The notes under the pieces are model-generated. The model ran no database searches. It was given only the letters and a program-made list of their open reading frames with translations, and was not told the origin of the DNA. A stretch of DNA of 58,695 nt, taken from positions 1 through 58,695 of IMG/VR virus record IMGVR_UViG_3300034175_000127. One strand, 5' to 3'. This stretch comes from a virus. Position numbers and translations under genes: made by a program. Below, one piece after another: positions 41,439 to 49,991 of the stretch (its first letter is position 1; each line of letters begins with the position of its first letter).

Positions 41439-42992
41439 TTAATCGTCCTCGGAAGGAAAGCCCAAATTGTAGTTCGCTCCGCTGGCCTGCGGCGCCAATA
41501 TACCAATGCCGCGCCTGATGGGAGCATTGCCGCTGCCGCGCTCTGGCCGAAAACCGCGCTCTTCGAGACGTTGCCCGAGTTCCTTTTTGCTCATGGGTCG
41601 CTCGCCGCTTTCGCTGGCCCAGGCTGTGTAGGCGCCGTAGAGGGTTGACATCTTGACCTGCGCTTTCTCGCCGAAAAAACACTCTTCGTCCAAAAACACC
41701 TGAAGCGTATCTTGCGTGGATCGATAAGCATCGGTTGCCTGCATCACCTCGGCGGGCCAGCCCAAACCCTGATTCTTCCAGTTCAAACATCCGGTGATGG
41801 CCCATGTCAGAATTCCGACCGCTTCGCTCTGGAGTTTTTCGCTGAGCGTTTTGTCCATCCGCAGTTCGTCGGGTCCTGACTCGCCTTTTTCTGGATTCCA
41901 AAATGTTTGGCTGAAGGGTATCAGCGGAAGTCGGCGCCAAATGGCGTGGTCAGTTCCCTTCACGCGCGGCAGATGGTTGGTCGCAAGCCAAATTTTGTGT
42001 GTGGGGCGAAACTCGAACTGCTCTTGGAATTTGAATTCACCCACGAGCACATCGTCGCCTGTCATCTGCTTCACCTTGTTTTCGTCAAGGCGCCGCCCCT
42101 CGCCTGTTTCACTGGTCGCGACGAATCGCGCTCCGCGTAGACGGGCAATGTCGTTGGCGATTTTGGTTTGCTGGCGCGACGTGATGGTTTCGCTGTCCAT
42201 TTGCAGCGCATATTCGCCAAGCAGACTTTGAATTGTGTTGAGAAAAGTGCTTTTCCCGTTGGCGCCGTTGCCGTGCAAAATGAACATCACCTGCTCGCGC
42301 ACATTGCCTGTGAGCGAGTAGCCGATGGCTCGTTGCAGATATTGAACTAGATTTTCGTTGCCTCCCATAATCGACATTAGAAAATCTTTCCATTGCAGAC
42401 ATTCTGCTTCTGGATCGAAGTGAATGGGAAGACATCGACTCAGATAATGCTCGGGGTTGTGTGGCAGCAGCTCGCCGGTTTGCAAGTCAATGGTCCCGTT
42501 TTGCACGTTGAGGAAAAACGGGTGCGTGTCGAGGTCATCTGCGACCATTGACCGCTTCGACTGCGCTGATTCGAGCATTCCACGAATGGCTTTGGCGCTG
42601 GCAGACGAAAAAAACCACTTCGATTTCGCCGCTGGGTCTGCATCGCGCGCGGCTTCAATCAAAATCGAGCGCACGGTTTTCTCTGCGAGCCGGTTGATCG
42701 TGCCGTTTTTGTCGGGCTGCCAGTGGGTGCCAGTCCAAACCATCCATTTTTTCCATGTGTAGCAATAGCGAATCTGGTCGCCGAAAAGATGAACCAGCCT
42801 GTCGGCGTTTGCCAACTCAGTGCACGGCAATTGAATAATGGGCTTTGGAAAATCTTCGGCAGAGACGCCGGTGTGGTCCGCCGCTGTGACGGCTTGATCC
42901 GATGGCTCAGCGGGGAGCGATTTAGATGAACGCCTTGGCGTCTTGATTTTTTCGCTGCTGGAAGATTTCTCTTGAGTGGGTGTTATACTCAT
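41439..42992 (-). CDS. D5/P4-type primase-helicase
   Basis: 517 residues. Residues 60-230 form the D5 N-terminal and linker region (LFGDQIRYCYTWKKWMVW, FLNVQNGTIDLQTGELLPHN). The superfamily 3 helicase follows, with Walker A HGNGANGKST (240-249), then RFVATSETGEGRRLDENKVK and IWLATNHLPRV typical of the B and sensor motifs. The C-terminus (MSKKELGQRLEERGF) resembles a winged-helix. The archaeo-eukaryotic primase domain is not clear, so the protein may be mostly helicase and work with the TOPRIM primase at 20155-20952. No strong ribosome site was seen. Confidence 0.88.
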   Translation of the reverse strand: MSITPTQEKSSSSEKIKTPRRSSKSLPAEPSDQAVTAADHTGVSAEDFPKPIIQLPCTELANADRLVHLFGDQIRYCYTWKKWMVWTGTHWQPDKNGTINRLAEKTVRSILIEAARDADPAAKSKWFFSSASAKAIRGMLESAQSKRSMVADDLDTHPFFLNVQNGTIDLQTGELLPHNPEHYLSRCLPIHFDPEAECLQWKDFLMSIMGGNENLVQYLQRAIGYSLTGNVREQVMFILHGNGANGKSTFLNTIQSLLGEYALQMDSETITSRQQTKIANDIARLRGARFVATSETGEGRRLDENKVKQMTGDDVLVGEFKFQEQFEFRPTHKIWLATNHLPRVKGTDHAIWRRLPLIPFSQTFWNPEKGESGPDELRMDKTLSEKLQSEAVGILTWAITGCLNWKNQGLGWPAEVMQATDAYRSTQDTLQVFLDEECFFGEKAQVKMSTLYGAYTAWASESGERPMSKKELGQRLEERGFRPERGSGNAPIRRGIGILAPQASGANYNLGFPSEDD

Positions 42993-43007
42993 GGTGTTCG
43001 GTCAAAT

Positions 43008-43044
43008 AAAGCGCGCCCAGGGGCCAATTCCTGCGGCGCGCTTT
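43008..43044. terminator. Hairpin between the divergent primase-helicase and late operons
   Basis: Stem AAAGCGCGCC / GGCGCGCTTT, with an inner CAGG/CCTG stem and T5 after it on the + strand. It separates the divergent transcripts and may block read-through toward the terminase genes. Confidence 0.65.
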
Positions 43045-43114
43045 TTCGTGCGTGGGCGAGAAAAAGGGCGCGCCGACGGCGCGGATGTGTAGCGAAAATT
43101 ATAGCAATCTTGGA

Positions 43115-43141
43115 GACATTACGAAGCAGCTTCGCAATGTC
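43115..43141. repeat. Palindromic repeat element, copy 2
   Basis: Arms GACATTACGAAGC and GCTTCGCAATGTC around A, one mismatch. It lies just upstream of the TATAAT of the predicted late promoter (43155-43160), covering the position where a -35 would be. Confidence 0.85.
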
Positions 43142-43153
43142 TCCCTTTAGGCG

Positions 43154-43168
43154 CTATAATCAGTCAAG
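43154..43168 (+). promoter_or_regulatory. Late promoter -10 overlapped by the 15-base operator motif
   Basis: TATAAT at 43155-43160 is part of TATAATCAGTCAAG, a 14-base match to the motif seen at the repressor and clamp genes. TTCGCA at 43131-43136 would be a weak -35 with an 18-base spacer. The start codon of the terminase gene is at 43174, giving a leader of only about seven bases and no Shine-Dalgarno site. Confidence 0.65.
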
Positions 43169-43173
43169 CGTAA

Positions 43174-43980
43174 ATGTCATTCTCTCCTGCGCCCCAAAAA
43201 AAGCCCGATGGCCGAAGCGATTCCGCGCGAAAAGCCGATCAATCTGTGCGTGCCAAGGCTCGCGCCGCGAAAGATGGAATGCCCATATCAACGGGGCGCC
43301 CGCTCAAAGCTGTGGCACTGGAGCCCGACTATAAGCATCCGGATTTAATCGCGGGTGGACTCGCGCGCCCTGGTCGCGAAGCCAAAAACGTTCTGAAATA
43401 CGGTTATGAGTCGGTGCAGGATCACTATGTGAATGGACCAGCTGACTTGCCGATCGCGGCTTTGGCTCGTGTGTGGAATATCACTCCTACTACGATTCAA
43501 CGCTGGATCAACGATTTTGGATGGGGCAAGCTCCGCGCGGAGCGTCTCTCGGAAACCTCCGTTTTGCATGGCGGCACCAAGGGCGATGATATTGTCAAAG
43601 CCGCGCGAGAACAGTTCCTTGAGAAAGAAACCAAAATCATCAATTTGATGCTCGACGACATCGAAGAGCGCCTTGAGGACAAGATCGAAGAACTGATGTC
43701 GCCAACGGGTAAGCTCGAAAAAGTGAAAAAGCGCGCAGCAACACTCCGCACCGAGGTGCAGACCTTCAAAATGATTTCGGAGCACGCGCGCATGGCGCTC
43801 GGACTGCGAACCAAACCGGGCATTTTTGAAGGTGCGAACATCGACGCGCGCTCCGTCACAATCATCAACGAAACGCGCCCGGCTCAAGCCGAAACGACCG
43901 CGTATTTAAACGAAACGCTGAAAGAGATTTTGCCACCTGAAATGGATGCTATCGAGGGCGAAGTTGTGGAGAAACCATGA
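43174..43980 (+). CDS. Terminase small subunit
   Basis: 268 residues. A basic N-terminal segment is followed by a helix-turn-helix (IAALARVWNITPTTIQRWIN, residues 91-110) that would bind the packaging site. A coiled coil follows (KETKIINLMLDDIEERLEDK) for oligomerisation. It heads the late + operon, with a four-base overlap into the next gene. No ribosome site is seen at the ATG, so translation may be leaderless-like. Confidence 0.78.
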   Translation: MSFSPAPQKKPDGRSDSARKADQSVRAKARAAKDGMPISTGRPLKAVALEPDYKHPDLIAGGLARPGREAKNVLKYGYESVQDHYVNGPADLPIAALARVWNITPTTIQRWINDFGWGKLRAERLSETSVLHGGTKGDDIVKAAREQFLEKETKIINLMLDDIEERLEDKIEELMSPTGKLEKVKKRAATLRTEVQTFKMISEHARMALGLRTKPGIFEGANIDARSVTIINETRPAQAETTAYLNETLKEILPPEMDAIEGEVVEKP

Positions 43981-44195
43981 AACGCGAAACTTTGGAAGTC
44001 GAAGGTGACAATTTCGGTTTGAATTATGTGTTTCGTGTGCGTTTGTCCTTCTGGGATCGCTTTTGGATTTTGATAGGTTGGCCCTGTAAAAAAAGTGGTA
44101 TCAACCAAATTTCAGCGGCTGCTTTTCCAGTTCCAGAAAACGAAACCGTTTTCATTCGTCTCGAAATCCGTTTTAACGATTTGGAAACCCTATAA
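43977..44195 (+). CDS. Hypothetical small protein between the terminase subunits
   Basis: 72 residues, in an ATGA overlap with the small subunit and stopping directly before the large subunit. Beta-rich with a hydrophobic segment (WDRFWILIGW). The gene order suggests a minor packaging or head protein; no family recognised. Confidence 0.6.
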   Translation: MKRETLEVEGDNFGLNYVFRVRLSFWDRFWILIGWPCKKSGINQISAAAFPVPENETVFIRLEIRFNDLETL

Positions 44196-45779
44196 ATGGC
44201 CTCTGACCTTGTAGAAGTTGATGACGACGGCAAAATGACCGTCAATTACCACTCCGGCCAAGCGATGGCGATGGACTCTATTGCGACTGAGACCTATGTT
44301 ATCGCCGGTTTGCAGAGTGGGAAAACCACGTTTTTGCCCCATTGGTTGCGCCGCGAAATGATACGTTGCGGCCCAGGCAATCGTGGTTTGGTTTATCTCG
44401 CCTTCGGCCCGACGTATGCGGTTCTTGGCAACAAGGGCGTGCCCGAATTCCGTCGCATTTTCGAGGACATAACCGGCTGGGGCCGCTTCATCGGCTCGCC
44501 GAAATCGCGTATCGAGATCACCAAAAAAGGTGAACAGGCTTTATGGGGACACGAGCAAAAAGAAACGACGAGCATTTATTTTTGCTATGCCGATGACCCG
44601 AGCAGCTTCGCGGGATATACCGCGCTCGCGGCTGTTGGTGATGAAATCGGCCAGCATCGTTTCAAGAGTTCAGCCTACGACGAAATGAAGGCGCGTCTCA
44701 CCATCGCACGTGGCAAAGTGGCGCCAAACAACGCGAAAGTCGGGATGCCTGCGGGTTTGAAAATGGGCCGTTTTTGTGGTGGCTCCATCGTTTACGGTTT
44801 GAACTGGGTTTACGAACATCGAAAGCAGTGGGCTGCCGCCGTGGTTGCAGCGAAAAACGACCCCGATTTCCAAGAGCGGCTACGAATCGGCGCAATCCAT
44901 CCTGTTTATCACTTCGTGCGTTTTGACTCGACCATGAACCCGGCTTTTCCTCAACACGAGTTTGAGATTGCTAAAGCCACGATGGAAGAATGGTATTTCA
45001 ATATGCGCTATCGCGGCATATTTTCGCGCCCTGCGGGCCTCATCTACGGCGCATGGAAACCAGAATTTGAGCGTTTGGAAGCCGATTTAGCACGCGCGCA
45101 GATGTGGCCGATTCCTCTTGACTGGCCACGTGCAGCGGCATTTGATCCAGGCGATGTGAACTTTTACGGGTTATTTGGTGCTCAGCAGCCCAATGACAAA
45201 TGGTTGCTTTACGACACCTATTCGGATGGAGGTGAGTTGTCCTTTCGCCAGCGGGGACAAGTTATTTCTGAGCGAGAGCCTAACCTAATTTGGAGTGTTG
45301 TCGGCCAGATTTCCGAAGACCGTTGGCGTCGTGAGCTTCGCCTAGGCGGGTTGCAGTGCGAGGCGCCGCCAATCAAAGATTTTTGGGCGGGCATTAACAC
45401 CAGCATCGCGGCGATAAAACTCGCTCAAATCGAAATGGTGAAGGAGAAAATGCGCGATGTCATTGACGACTTCGGCACATTTTCAAGGCCTGTCGATGAT
45501 CGCACTGGCCATGTCATCATGGGCCAAAAACCTGACGATGAATCGCAGCGGCATTACATGGCCGCGCTTCGTTATTTCAGTCTTAAAGCATTTTTTGGGC
45601 TGGGCACCAACTATGGCGCGGTTGCTGGCGGTGGCGATTCCGGAAGTGGATCTGCGCCGCCTCCAATCGACCTGAGAAACCGTCATCAACCAGCTTGTGA
45701 GTCTTCGCTTCGAGCGCACGTAGTGCGCGGCGGTCCCATTCGTGGCGCGCGCACTTCTGGCGACCGTTTTTTGGACTGA
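44196..45779 (+). CDS. Terminase large subunit
   Basis: 527 residues. ATPase: Walker A IAGLQSGKTT (residues 36-45) and Walker B ALAAVGDE (D149, E150). Nuclease: the RNase H-like first strand AAAFDPGDVNFYG near residue 310, with a further acidic segment near KDFWAGINTSIAAIKLAQ. It cleaves and translocates phage DNA into the procapsid. The terminal 25 residues are Arg-rich. The stop overlaps the sigma factor start (TGATG). Confidence 0.9.
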   Translation: MASDLVEVDDDGKMTVNYHSGQAMAMDSIATETYVIAGLQSGKTTFLPHWLRREMIRCGPGNRGLVYLAFGPTYAVLGNKGVPEFRRIFEDITGWGRFIGSPKSRIEITKKGEQALWGHEQKETTSIYFCYADDPSSFAGYTALAAVGDEIGQHRFKSSAYDEMKARLTIARGKVAPNNAKVGMPAGLKMGRFCGGSIVYGLNWVYEHRKQWAAAVVAAKNDPDFQERLRIGAIHPVYHFVRFDSTMNPAFPQHEFEIAKATMEEWYFNMRYRGIFSRPAGLIYGAWKPEFERLEADLARAQMWPIPLDWPRAAAFDPGDVNFYGLFGAQQPNDKWLLYDTYSDGGELSFRQRGQVISEREPNLIWSVVGQISEDRWRRELRLGGLQCEAPPIKDFWAGINTSIAAIKLAQIEMVKEKMRDVIDDFGTFSRPVDDRTGHVIMGQKPDDESQRHYMAALRYFSLKAFFGLGTNYGAVAGGGDSGSGSAPPPIDLRNRHQPACESSLRAHVVRGGPIRGARTSGDRFLD

Positions 45780-46486
45780 TGATATTGACTCCGATGAAAG
45801 TCTTGATTTCACGATACGCGGATGCTCCAAGCATCGGGCAGGCAGAGGTCGAACGACTTTTGCCGCTTTTTCGCGCCGGTGATGAGCGGGCAGGTCAAAT
45901 CATCGTCGAAGGCAATATGCGTTTTGTGGTTTATGTGGTTAGCACACAATTCGTGTGGGCGTGGAACCATCAGGGCGCCGCTTTATCAGCTGAAGATTTA
46001 TTCCAGGAAGGTGCTATCGGTTTGTGTCGCGCTCTGAGTAGCTACGACCCGAATCGCGGGCGTTTTATAACACATGCTTGGTATTGGGTGCGCCACTCGA
46101 TTCAGTCTGCGGTCAAAAATACCGTTTCGCGCGGAAACGAAGAAACCAGTCTGGAGAAATTTGAGGGTGTCGAATCGAGCCATTGGCGAGATGAACCTTT
46201 TTTAATTGAGGCTTTCACTGATCCTCAAAACATTGCGGTTGAAGTCGAAGACCACGAGCAGAAAGAGTTGTTGAGACAGCGAATTGCCCAAGCTCTGGAG
46301 CAGCTATCGCCCCGCGACGCGCATATTTTGCGCTGGCGTTTTGGGATAGGTTGTTCGCCTGCGACGCTTCAGCAAATAGCTACATCGCTTGGCGTGAGCC
46401 GTGAGCGTGTTCACAAAATCGAGAAGGATGCCCGTGTGCGCCTGGGCAAAACCCTTGTCGTTCACAGCGATAACTCGAAAACCTAA
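45779..46486 (+). CDS. Sigma-70 family factor
   Basis: 235 residues. Region 2 includes EDLFQEGAIGLCRALSSYDP (2.1/2.2) and FITHAWYWVRHSIQSAVKN (2.3/2.4). A region-3-like linker follows. Region 4 is QLSPRDAHILRWRFG, then LQQIATSLGVSRERVHKIEK, a complete helix-turn-helix. Region 1.1 is missing. It therefore looks like a small, functional sigma factor. It is translated from an overlap with the terminase large subunit and could redirect host RNA polymerase to late promoters. Confidence 0.88.
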   Translation: MILTPMKVLISRYADAPSIGQAEVERLLPLFRAGDERAGQIIVEGNMRFVVYVVSTQFVWAWNHQGAALSAEDLFQEGAIGLCRALSSYDPNRGRFITHAWYWVRHSIQSAVKNTVSRGNEETSLEKFEGVESSHWRDEPFLIEAFTDPQNIAVEVEDHEQKELLRQRIAQALEQLSPRDAHILRWRFGIGCSPATLQQIATSLGVSRERVHKIEKDARVRLGKTLVVHSDNSKT

Positions 46487-46496
46487 AATTTCTCTG

Positions 46497-48221
46497 ATGC
46501 CTACCAATTTAGAACCGCCTATCGTGTCGCTGCAAGAGATTCAGCAGATGGCGGGCGCGCTCGGCTACAACGTGCGCCCGGCCAATAACCTTTCGGAATA
46601 TGTCACAGGTGGCAGTAACAATCGTTCTTGGACGTGGCTTGAAAGCTTGCCCACACCTGACGACGATTTAGACAATCTGATTGGGAACGACGTTTATACG
46701 CGCATGGGAAATGATGAGCAGGTGCAAAGCTCGACCATGCTGCTCATCATGATGGCGCTGCGGCGTCCGCTGACTCTCGATCCGGCCTTTGCTGACCGTG
46801 ATGAGAGCGACGAAGATTTCAAGATGGGTTTGGAAGTCCGCGACTTTTGCCAGCGGGCACTTGACAATCTGGGAAAACATCGCGGCTCACTGTTTCGCTT
46901 TCACTTCGAAATGCTTTATAACGCGATGCGCTTCGGCAATTCCGTCGCGGAAATCACTTATGAGCGTGGTTCTGGCGAAGATGCAAACAAACTCGTTTTC
47001 AAATGTATCAAGGTCAAACAGCGTCACGCGCTGGCTTTTGTCGTCGATTATTTTTGGAATCACCTGGGGTTTACGGCTTATCGTGGGCCTTACACCGGCT
47101 GGCTGGGTGAAATGAAGCGGGTTTTGCAGGTGGCAACCGGTAGCACGATGGTCGGGAGCGAAGAATTAAACGCGAAGAAAGCTCCTGTGAACGATGGTGA
47201 AAATAAGGAAAAGGCGCCGCCACTATGGGAATTCTTGCCGCGTGATAAATTCGCGGTGCTTTCCCTTCTCACCGAAAATAACGATCCACGCGGGCGCTCA
47301 TGGTGGCGCTGCACCTACAACGCTTGGCAACAGAAAATGCGGCGACTCAAGCAACTCGATTCTTTCGCGCGTCGTTTTGGTGAGCCAATTGTGGTCGGCG
47401 AAGTCGCTCCAAACGCGAGTGACCAGCATCCGCTCGATGGCAACGGCAACGAAGATCGGACACAGCCTAAAGTGGCGCCACAATTTGCGCTTTTACAAGC
47501 GCTCATTCAAATGAAGGCTGGCGACGCTTTGGCTGTGGCCGAAGGCACCAAAGTTCACGTAATTGAAAACGGTAATGACGGTGGCGTGCTGATGAATTCG
47601 ATTCACTTTCACGATTCACAGATTGTGAAAGGCATCACGTTCCAAAAACTGGCTACCTCTCCGGATGCACACCAGGCCAAGAACGCGGGTGAAGTTCATC
47701 AGGACGTTTTGAATTCGCCGGTTCACTATCTCAAAAACGAGTTAGTGACGATGGATCTCAATGACCTGCTTATTCCGCTTGTCATTCGCAACTATGGCCC
47801 GACGGCGCGCAAATACGTTCCTAAACCAAACCTTGGGCGCACCGATCCTGAGGATTTGGCCAACCTGCTGATTGCGCTGGGCACAGCTTTCGAGAAAGGC
47901 GGTTTGCACTGGTCGATGCTGCCCGAAATTTGGGCCGATTGGGGTTTGCCGCGTGTCAACATTGAGGAATGGATGGCCGACATGAAGGCCAAACGTGGTG
48001 GCGCGCCGTCCGATGCTGACAGTGACCCAGCGGCGCAAATCGCGAGCGCTCTCACCAAGACCGCGGGCAAGGGAGCCGAATTTTCGAGTAAAAGCGAAGC
48101 AGCTTCGCAAAGTCTCACTATCGAAAATGTGTTGTCGCATATGCCCGAAAACCTACGCGAATGGGGCCGCGAAATGCTGGAAAGCATGGTCGAAAATTCC
48201 AAGGAGGCCAACAGTGGCTAA
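46497..48221 (+). CDS. Portal protein, DUF935-like (Mu gp29 family)
   Basis: 574 residues from the ATG at 46497, 11 bases after the sigma stop; a longer frame would overlap the sigma gene. Recognised patterns: RMGNDEQVQSSTMLLIMMAL, VAEITYERG, FARRFGEPIVVGE and KNAGEVHQDVLNSPVHYLKN, with a C-terminal ADWGLPRVN. The family forms the dodecameric DNA gate at the head vertex. The C-terminal tail contains the in-frame palindromic repeat (SEAASQSLT). Confidence 0.85.
   Translation: MPTNLEPPIVSLQEIQQMAGALGYNVRPANNLSEYVTGGSNNRSWTWLESLPTPDDDLDNLIGNDVYTRMGNDEQVQSSTMLLIMMALRRPLTLDPAFADRDESDEDFKMGLEVRDFCQRALDNLGKHRGSLFRFHFEMLYNAMRFGNSVAEITYERGSGEDANKLVFKCIKVKQRHALAFVVDYFWNHLGFTAYRGPYTGWLGEMKRVLQVATGSTMVGSEELNAKKAPVNDGENKEKAPPLWEFLPRDKFAVLSLLTENNDPRGRSWWRCTYNAWQQKMRRLKQLDSFARRFGEPIVVGEVAPNASDQHPLDGNGNEDRTQPKVAPQFALLQALIQMKAGDALAVAEGTKVHVIENGNDGGVLMNSIHFHDSQIVKGITFQKLATSPDAHQAKNAGEVHQDVLNSPVHYLKNELVTMDLNDLLIPLVIRNYGPTARKYVPKPNLGRTDPEDLANLLIALGTAFEKGGLHWSMLPEIWADWGLPRVNIEEWMADMKAKRGGAPSDADSDPAAQIASALTKTAGKGAEFSSKSEAASQSLTIENVLSHMPENLREWGREMLESMVENSKEANSG
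48094..48116. repeat. Palindromic repeat remnant inside the portal gene
   Basis: GCGAAGCAGCTTCGC core followed by AAAGTCTC, related to the intergenic palindromes (CAATGTCTC). Eighteen bases (48096-48113) are identical to the copy in the ParB gene at 24550-24567, opposite strand, and both are read as EAASQS. Confidence 0.7.
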
Positions 48222-48600
48222 AGTTAAGGTCAATAACATCAAGGGCTTGCCTGGGGTTCGCATCGCGTATTTTCGTTGTCCAGGCTGCGACGAAGTTCAC
48301 GGCGTTAATGTTGGGTTGGTCAACTTACATTGTCCGGTTGTCTGGCAATTCAATGAGGACGTAGAAAAACCGACGTTTTCCCCATCGCTCTTAATCCGTA
48401 GCGGTCATTTCGTTCCGGGCCAAGAAGGTCGCCAGTGTTGGTGTTCCTATGACTGGGAAGAGAAAGAACCTGTATTTTCGTGCTCTGTATGCCACTCTTT
48501 TGTGAACAACGGGCAAATCCAATTCTTGAGTGACTGCACTCACAAGCTCGCTGGCCAAACCGTCGAACTTCCCGACTGGGAGAAAAAATCATATGACTAA
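48214..48600 (+). CDS. DUF6527-like protein
   Basis: 128 residues from a GTG at 48214 with a strong AAGGAGG five bases upstream. Features: FRCPGCDEVHGVN, VWQFNEDVEKPTFSPSLLI and HSFVNNGQIQFLSDCTHKLA, then GQTVELPDW. This is a widespread phage family often mislabelled as ammonia monooxygenase; the cysteines suggest zinc binding. Role unknown. Its end overlaps the protease gene by eight bases. Confidence 0.75.
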   Translation: MAKVKVNNIKGLPGVRIAYFRCPGCDEVHGVNVGLVNLHCPVVWQFNEDVEKPTFSPSLLIRSGHFVPGQEGRQCWCSYDWEEKEPVFSCSVCHSFVNNGQIQFLSDCTHKLAGQTVELPDWEKKSYD

Positions 48601-49966
48601 AATTGCAACTAAAACCCGCACTGGTGTTGTCTTCCGTCCCGGCAATTATCCCGATAAGGGCATCCCTGTCGTCACCGAAGCAGACATGGACGCAATCGTG
48701 GCCGCAAGCCGCGACTCTGTTGAATTCGACTCGGAGCATGGCCCTAGCCTTTTCGACGGTCTTCTCGGCAAGGCTAGGAACTTTCGCACAGGGACCGATG
48801 GCGGTCAAAAAGTCGTGTTCGCGGATTGGGATGAACCCGAACCCCTGGCACAACTGCTGGGAGATACGCCTCGCACGGTCAGTCCCGCTTTCGAGGATTG
48901 GAACACGCGCAAAATCACCAAGATTGCGCTTGCAAAGTTCCCGCGCATCACGGATGCCCAATTTTCGGCGGCCATTGCGGGCGCTTATACGGCGTTCAGT
49001 GAGGGCAAGCCGATTGTCCCTCTGGCTGTTAATTTCGCGTTTTATTCCAAGGATGAGCGCGATGTGATTGCGCTCGAAGATTTCGGTGACCCCGAGAACA
49101 AGCTATTTCCAGCTCGCACTCAGGACGAAGCGAACGAAGCGATGCGCCAACTGGTGCATGCCCAAGATCCAACCAAGGTCAAAGCCAATCTGCTCGCTAT
49201 TTGCGAGCGTAAAAAGTTCAAGGTGAGTGGCTACCCGCACGCGCGGCCCGGTGTGAGCACTGACATTCCAGCCGATTACTACAACTCGGATTACTACTTC
49301 TCAGCCTCGCCCGTTCACAACGCAAAAGGCCAACCCTATAATAATTCTGAGACTCAACAGGAGCAAAAACCGATGTCCCAACACAACGACAACAAAAACG
49401 AACCCAGCTTGTGGGATAAATTCTGCGCGTCACTCGGCTTGAATGAGCAGCAAAAGGCAACCGCCGCTGCGACGTTCACAGCCAAAACCCCGCGCGAAAT
49501 CGAACTCGAGGCCGAAAATGCGCGCCTCGCCGCGCAGGTTGCCACCAGCAATGGCACCAACTTTTCTGCGCAGAAAGCTACCCGCGATGAGCAGGCTAAA
49601 AATGCCGCTCAAAAGTTGCTGGATGAAAAGCGGATTTTGCCGCACCAGCTCGAACCCGTGCGCGCTGACTTTTCGCGCGCTCTTGAAGATGACGCGACCA
49701 GCCCGGTCAAAGTCGCTTTCAGCGTGACCGACGCGCAAGGCAACGCCAAAACCGTGGAGTGCACACGCTTTCAGTCGCTTCAAGCGGTCTATTCAGGTTT
49801 GCCCCCGCATGATCTCGAAACCGAGAAAGTGCGCGAGATGGCACCTGAAACGGTCGCGCTCTTTTCGCGCGAAGCGACTCGACAAGTCAATGCACAGACC
49901 TCAAAGGAAGAGGTTGATAAGGATGCTTATCAGCAGATGACGGGCAAAGAATACAAGCCCGAATAA
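48593..49966 (+). CDS. Head maturation protease with scaffold domain (Mu I-like)
   Basis: 457 residues from the ATG at 48593. Residues 1-240 look like a phage head protease (VEFDSEHGPSLFDGLLGKAR, TRKITKIALAKFPRITDAQF). The rest is a coiled, charged scaffold (PREIELEAENARLAAQVATS). In this phage group the protease cleaves the scaffold and capsid. The active-site Ser/His pair was not assigned with certainty. The scaffold part can also be made separately from an internal start at 49373. The longer upstream frame overlaps the preceding gene and was not used. Confidence 0.75.
   Translation: MTKIATKTRTGVVFRPGNYPDKGIPVVTEADMDAIVAASRDSVEFDSEHGPSLFDGLLGKARNFRTGTDGGQKVVFADWDEPEPLAQLLGDTPRTVSPAFEDWNTRKITKIALAKFPRITDAQFSAAIAGAYTAFSEGKPIVPLAVNFAFYSKDERDVIALEDFGDPENKLFPARTQDEANEAMRQLVHAQDPTKVKANLLAICERKKFKVSGYPHARPGVSTDIPADYYNSDYYFSASPVHNAKGQPYNNSETQQEQKPMSQHNDNKNEPSLWDKFCASLGLNEQQKATAAATFTAKTPREIELEAENARLAAQVATSNGTNFSAQKATRDEQAKNAAQKLLDEKRILPHQLEPVRADFSRALEDDATSPVKVAFSVTDAQGNAKTVECTRFQSLQAVYSGLPPHDLETEKVREMAPETVALFSREATRQVNAQTSKEEVDKDAYQQMTGKEYKPE
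49373..49966 (+). CDS. Nested scaffold protein (internal start)
   Basis: 197 residues in frame with the protease. The ATG at 49373 (MSQHNDNKNEPSLWDKF) is preceded by AGGAGC eight bases upstream. Analogous to lambda Nu3 within gene C: extra scaffold is made without the protease. Confidence 0.7.
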   Translation: MSQHNDNKNEPSLWDKFCASLGLNEQQKATAAATFTAKTPREIELEAENARLAAQVATSNGTNFSAQKATRDEQAKNAAQKLLDEKRILPHQLEPVRADFSRALEDDATSPVKVAFSVTDAQGNAKTVECTRFQSLQAVYSGLPPHDLETEKVREMAPETVALFSREATRQVNAQTSKEEVDKDAYQQMTGKEYKPE

Positions 49967-49991
49967 TCTATTCCATTTCAGGAGACCATAT

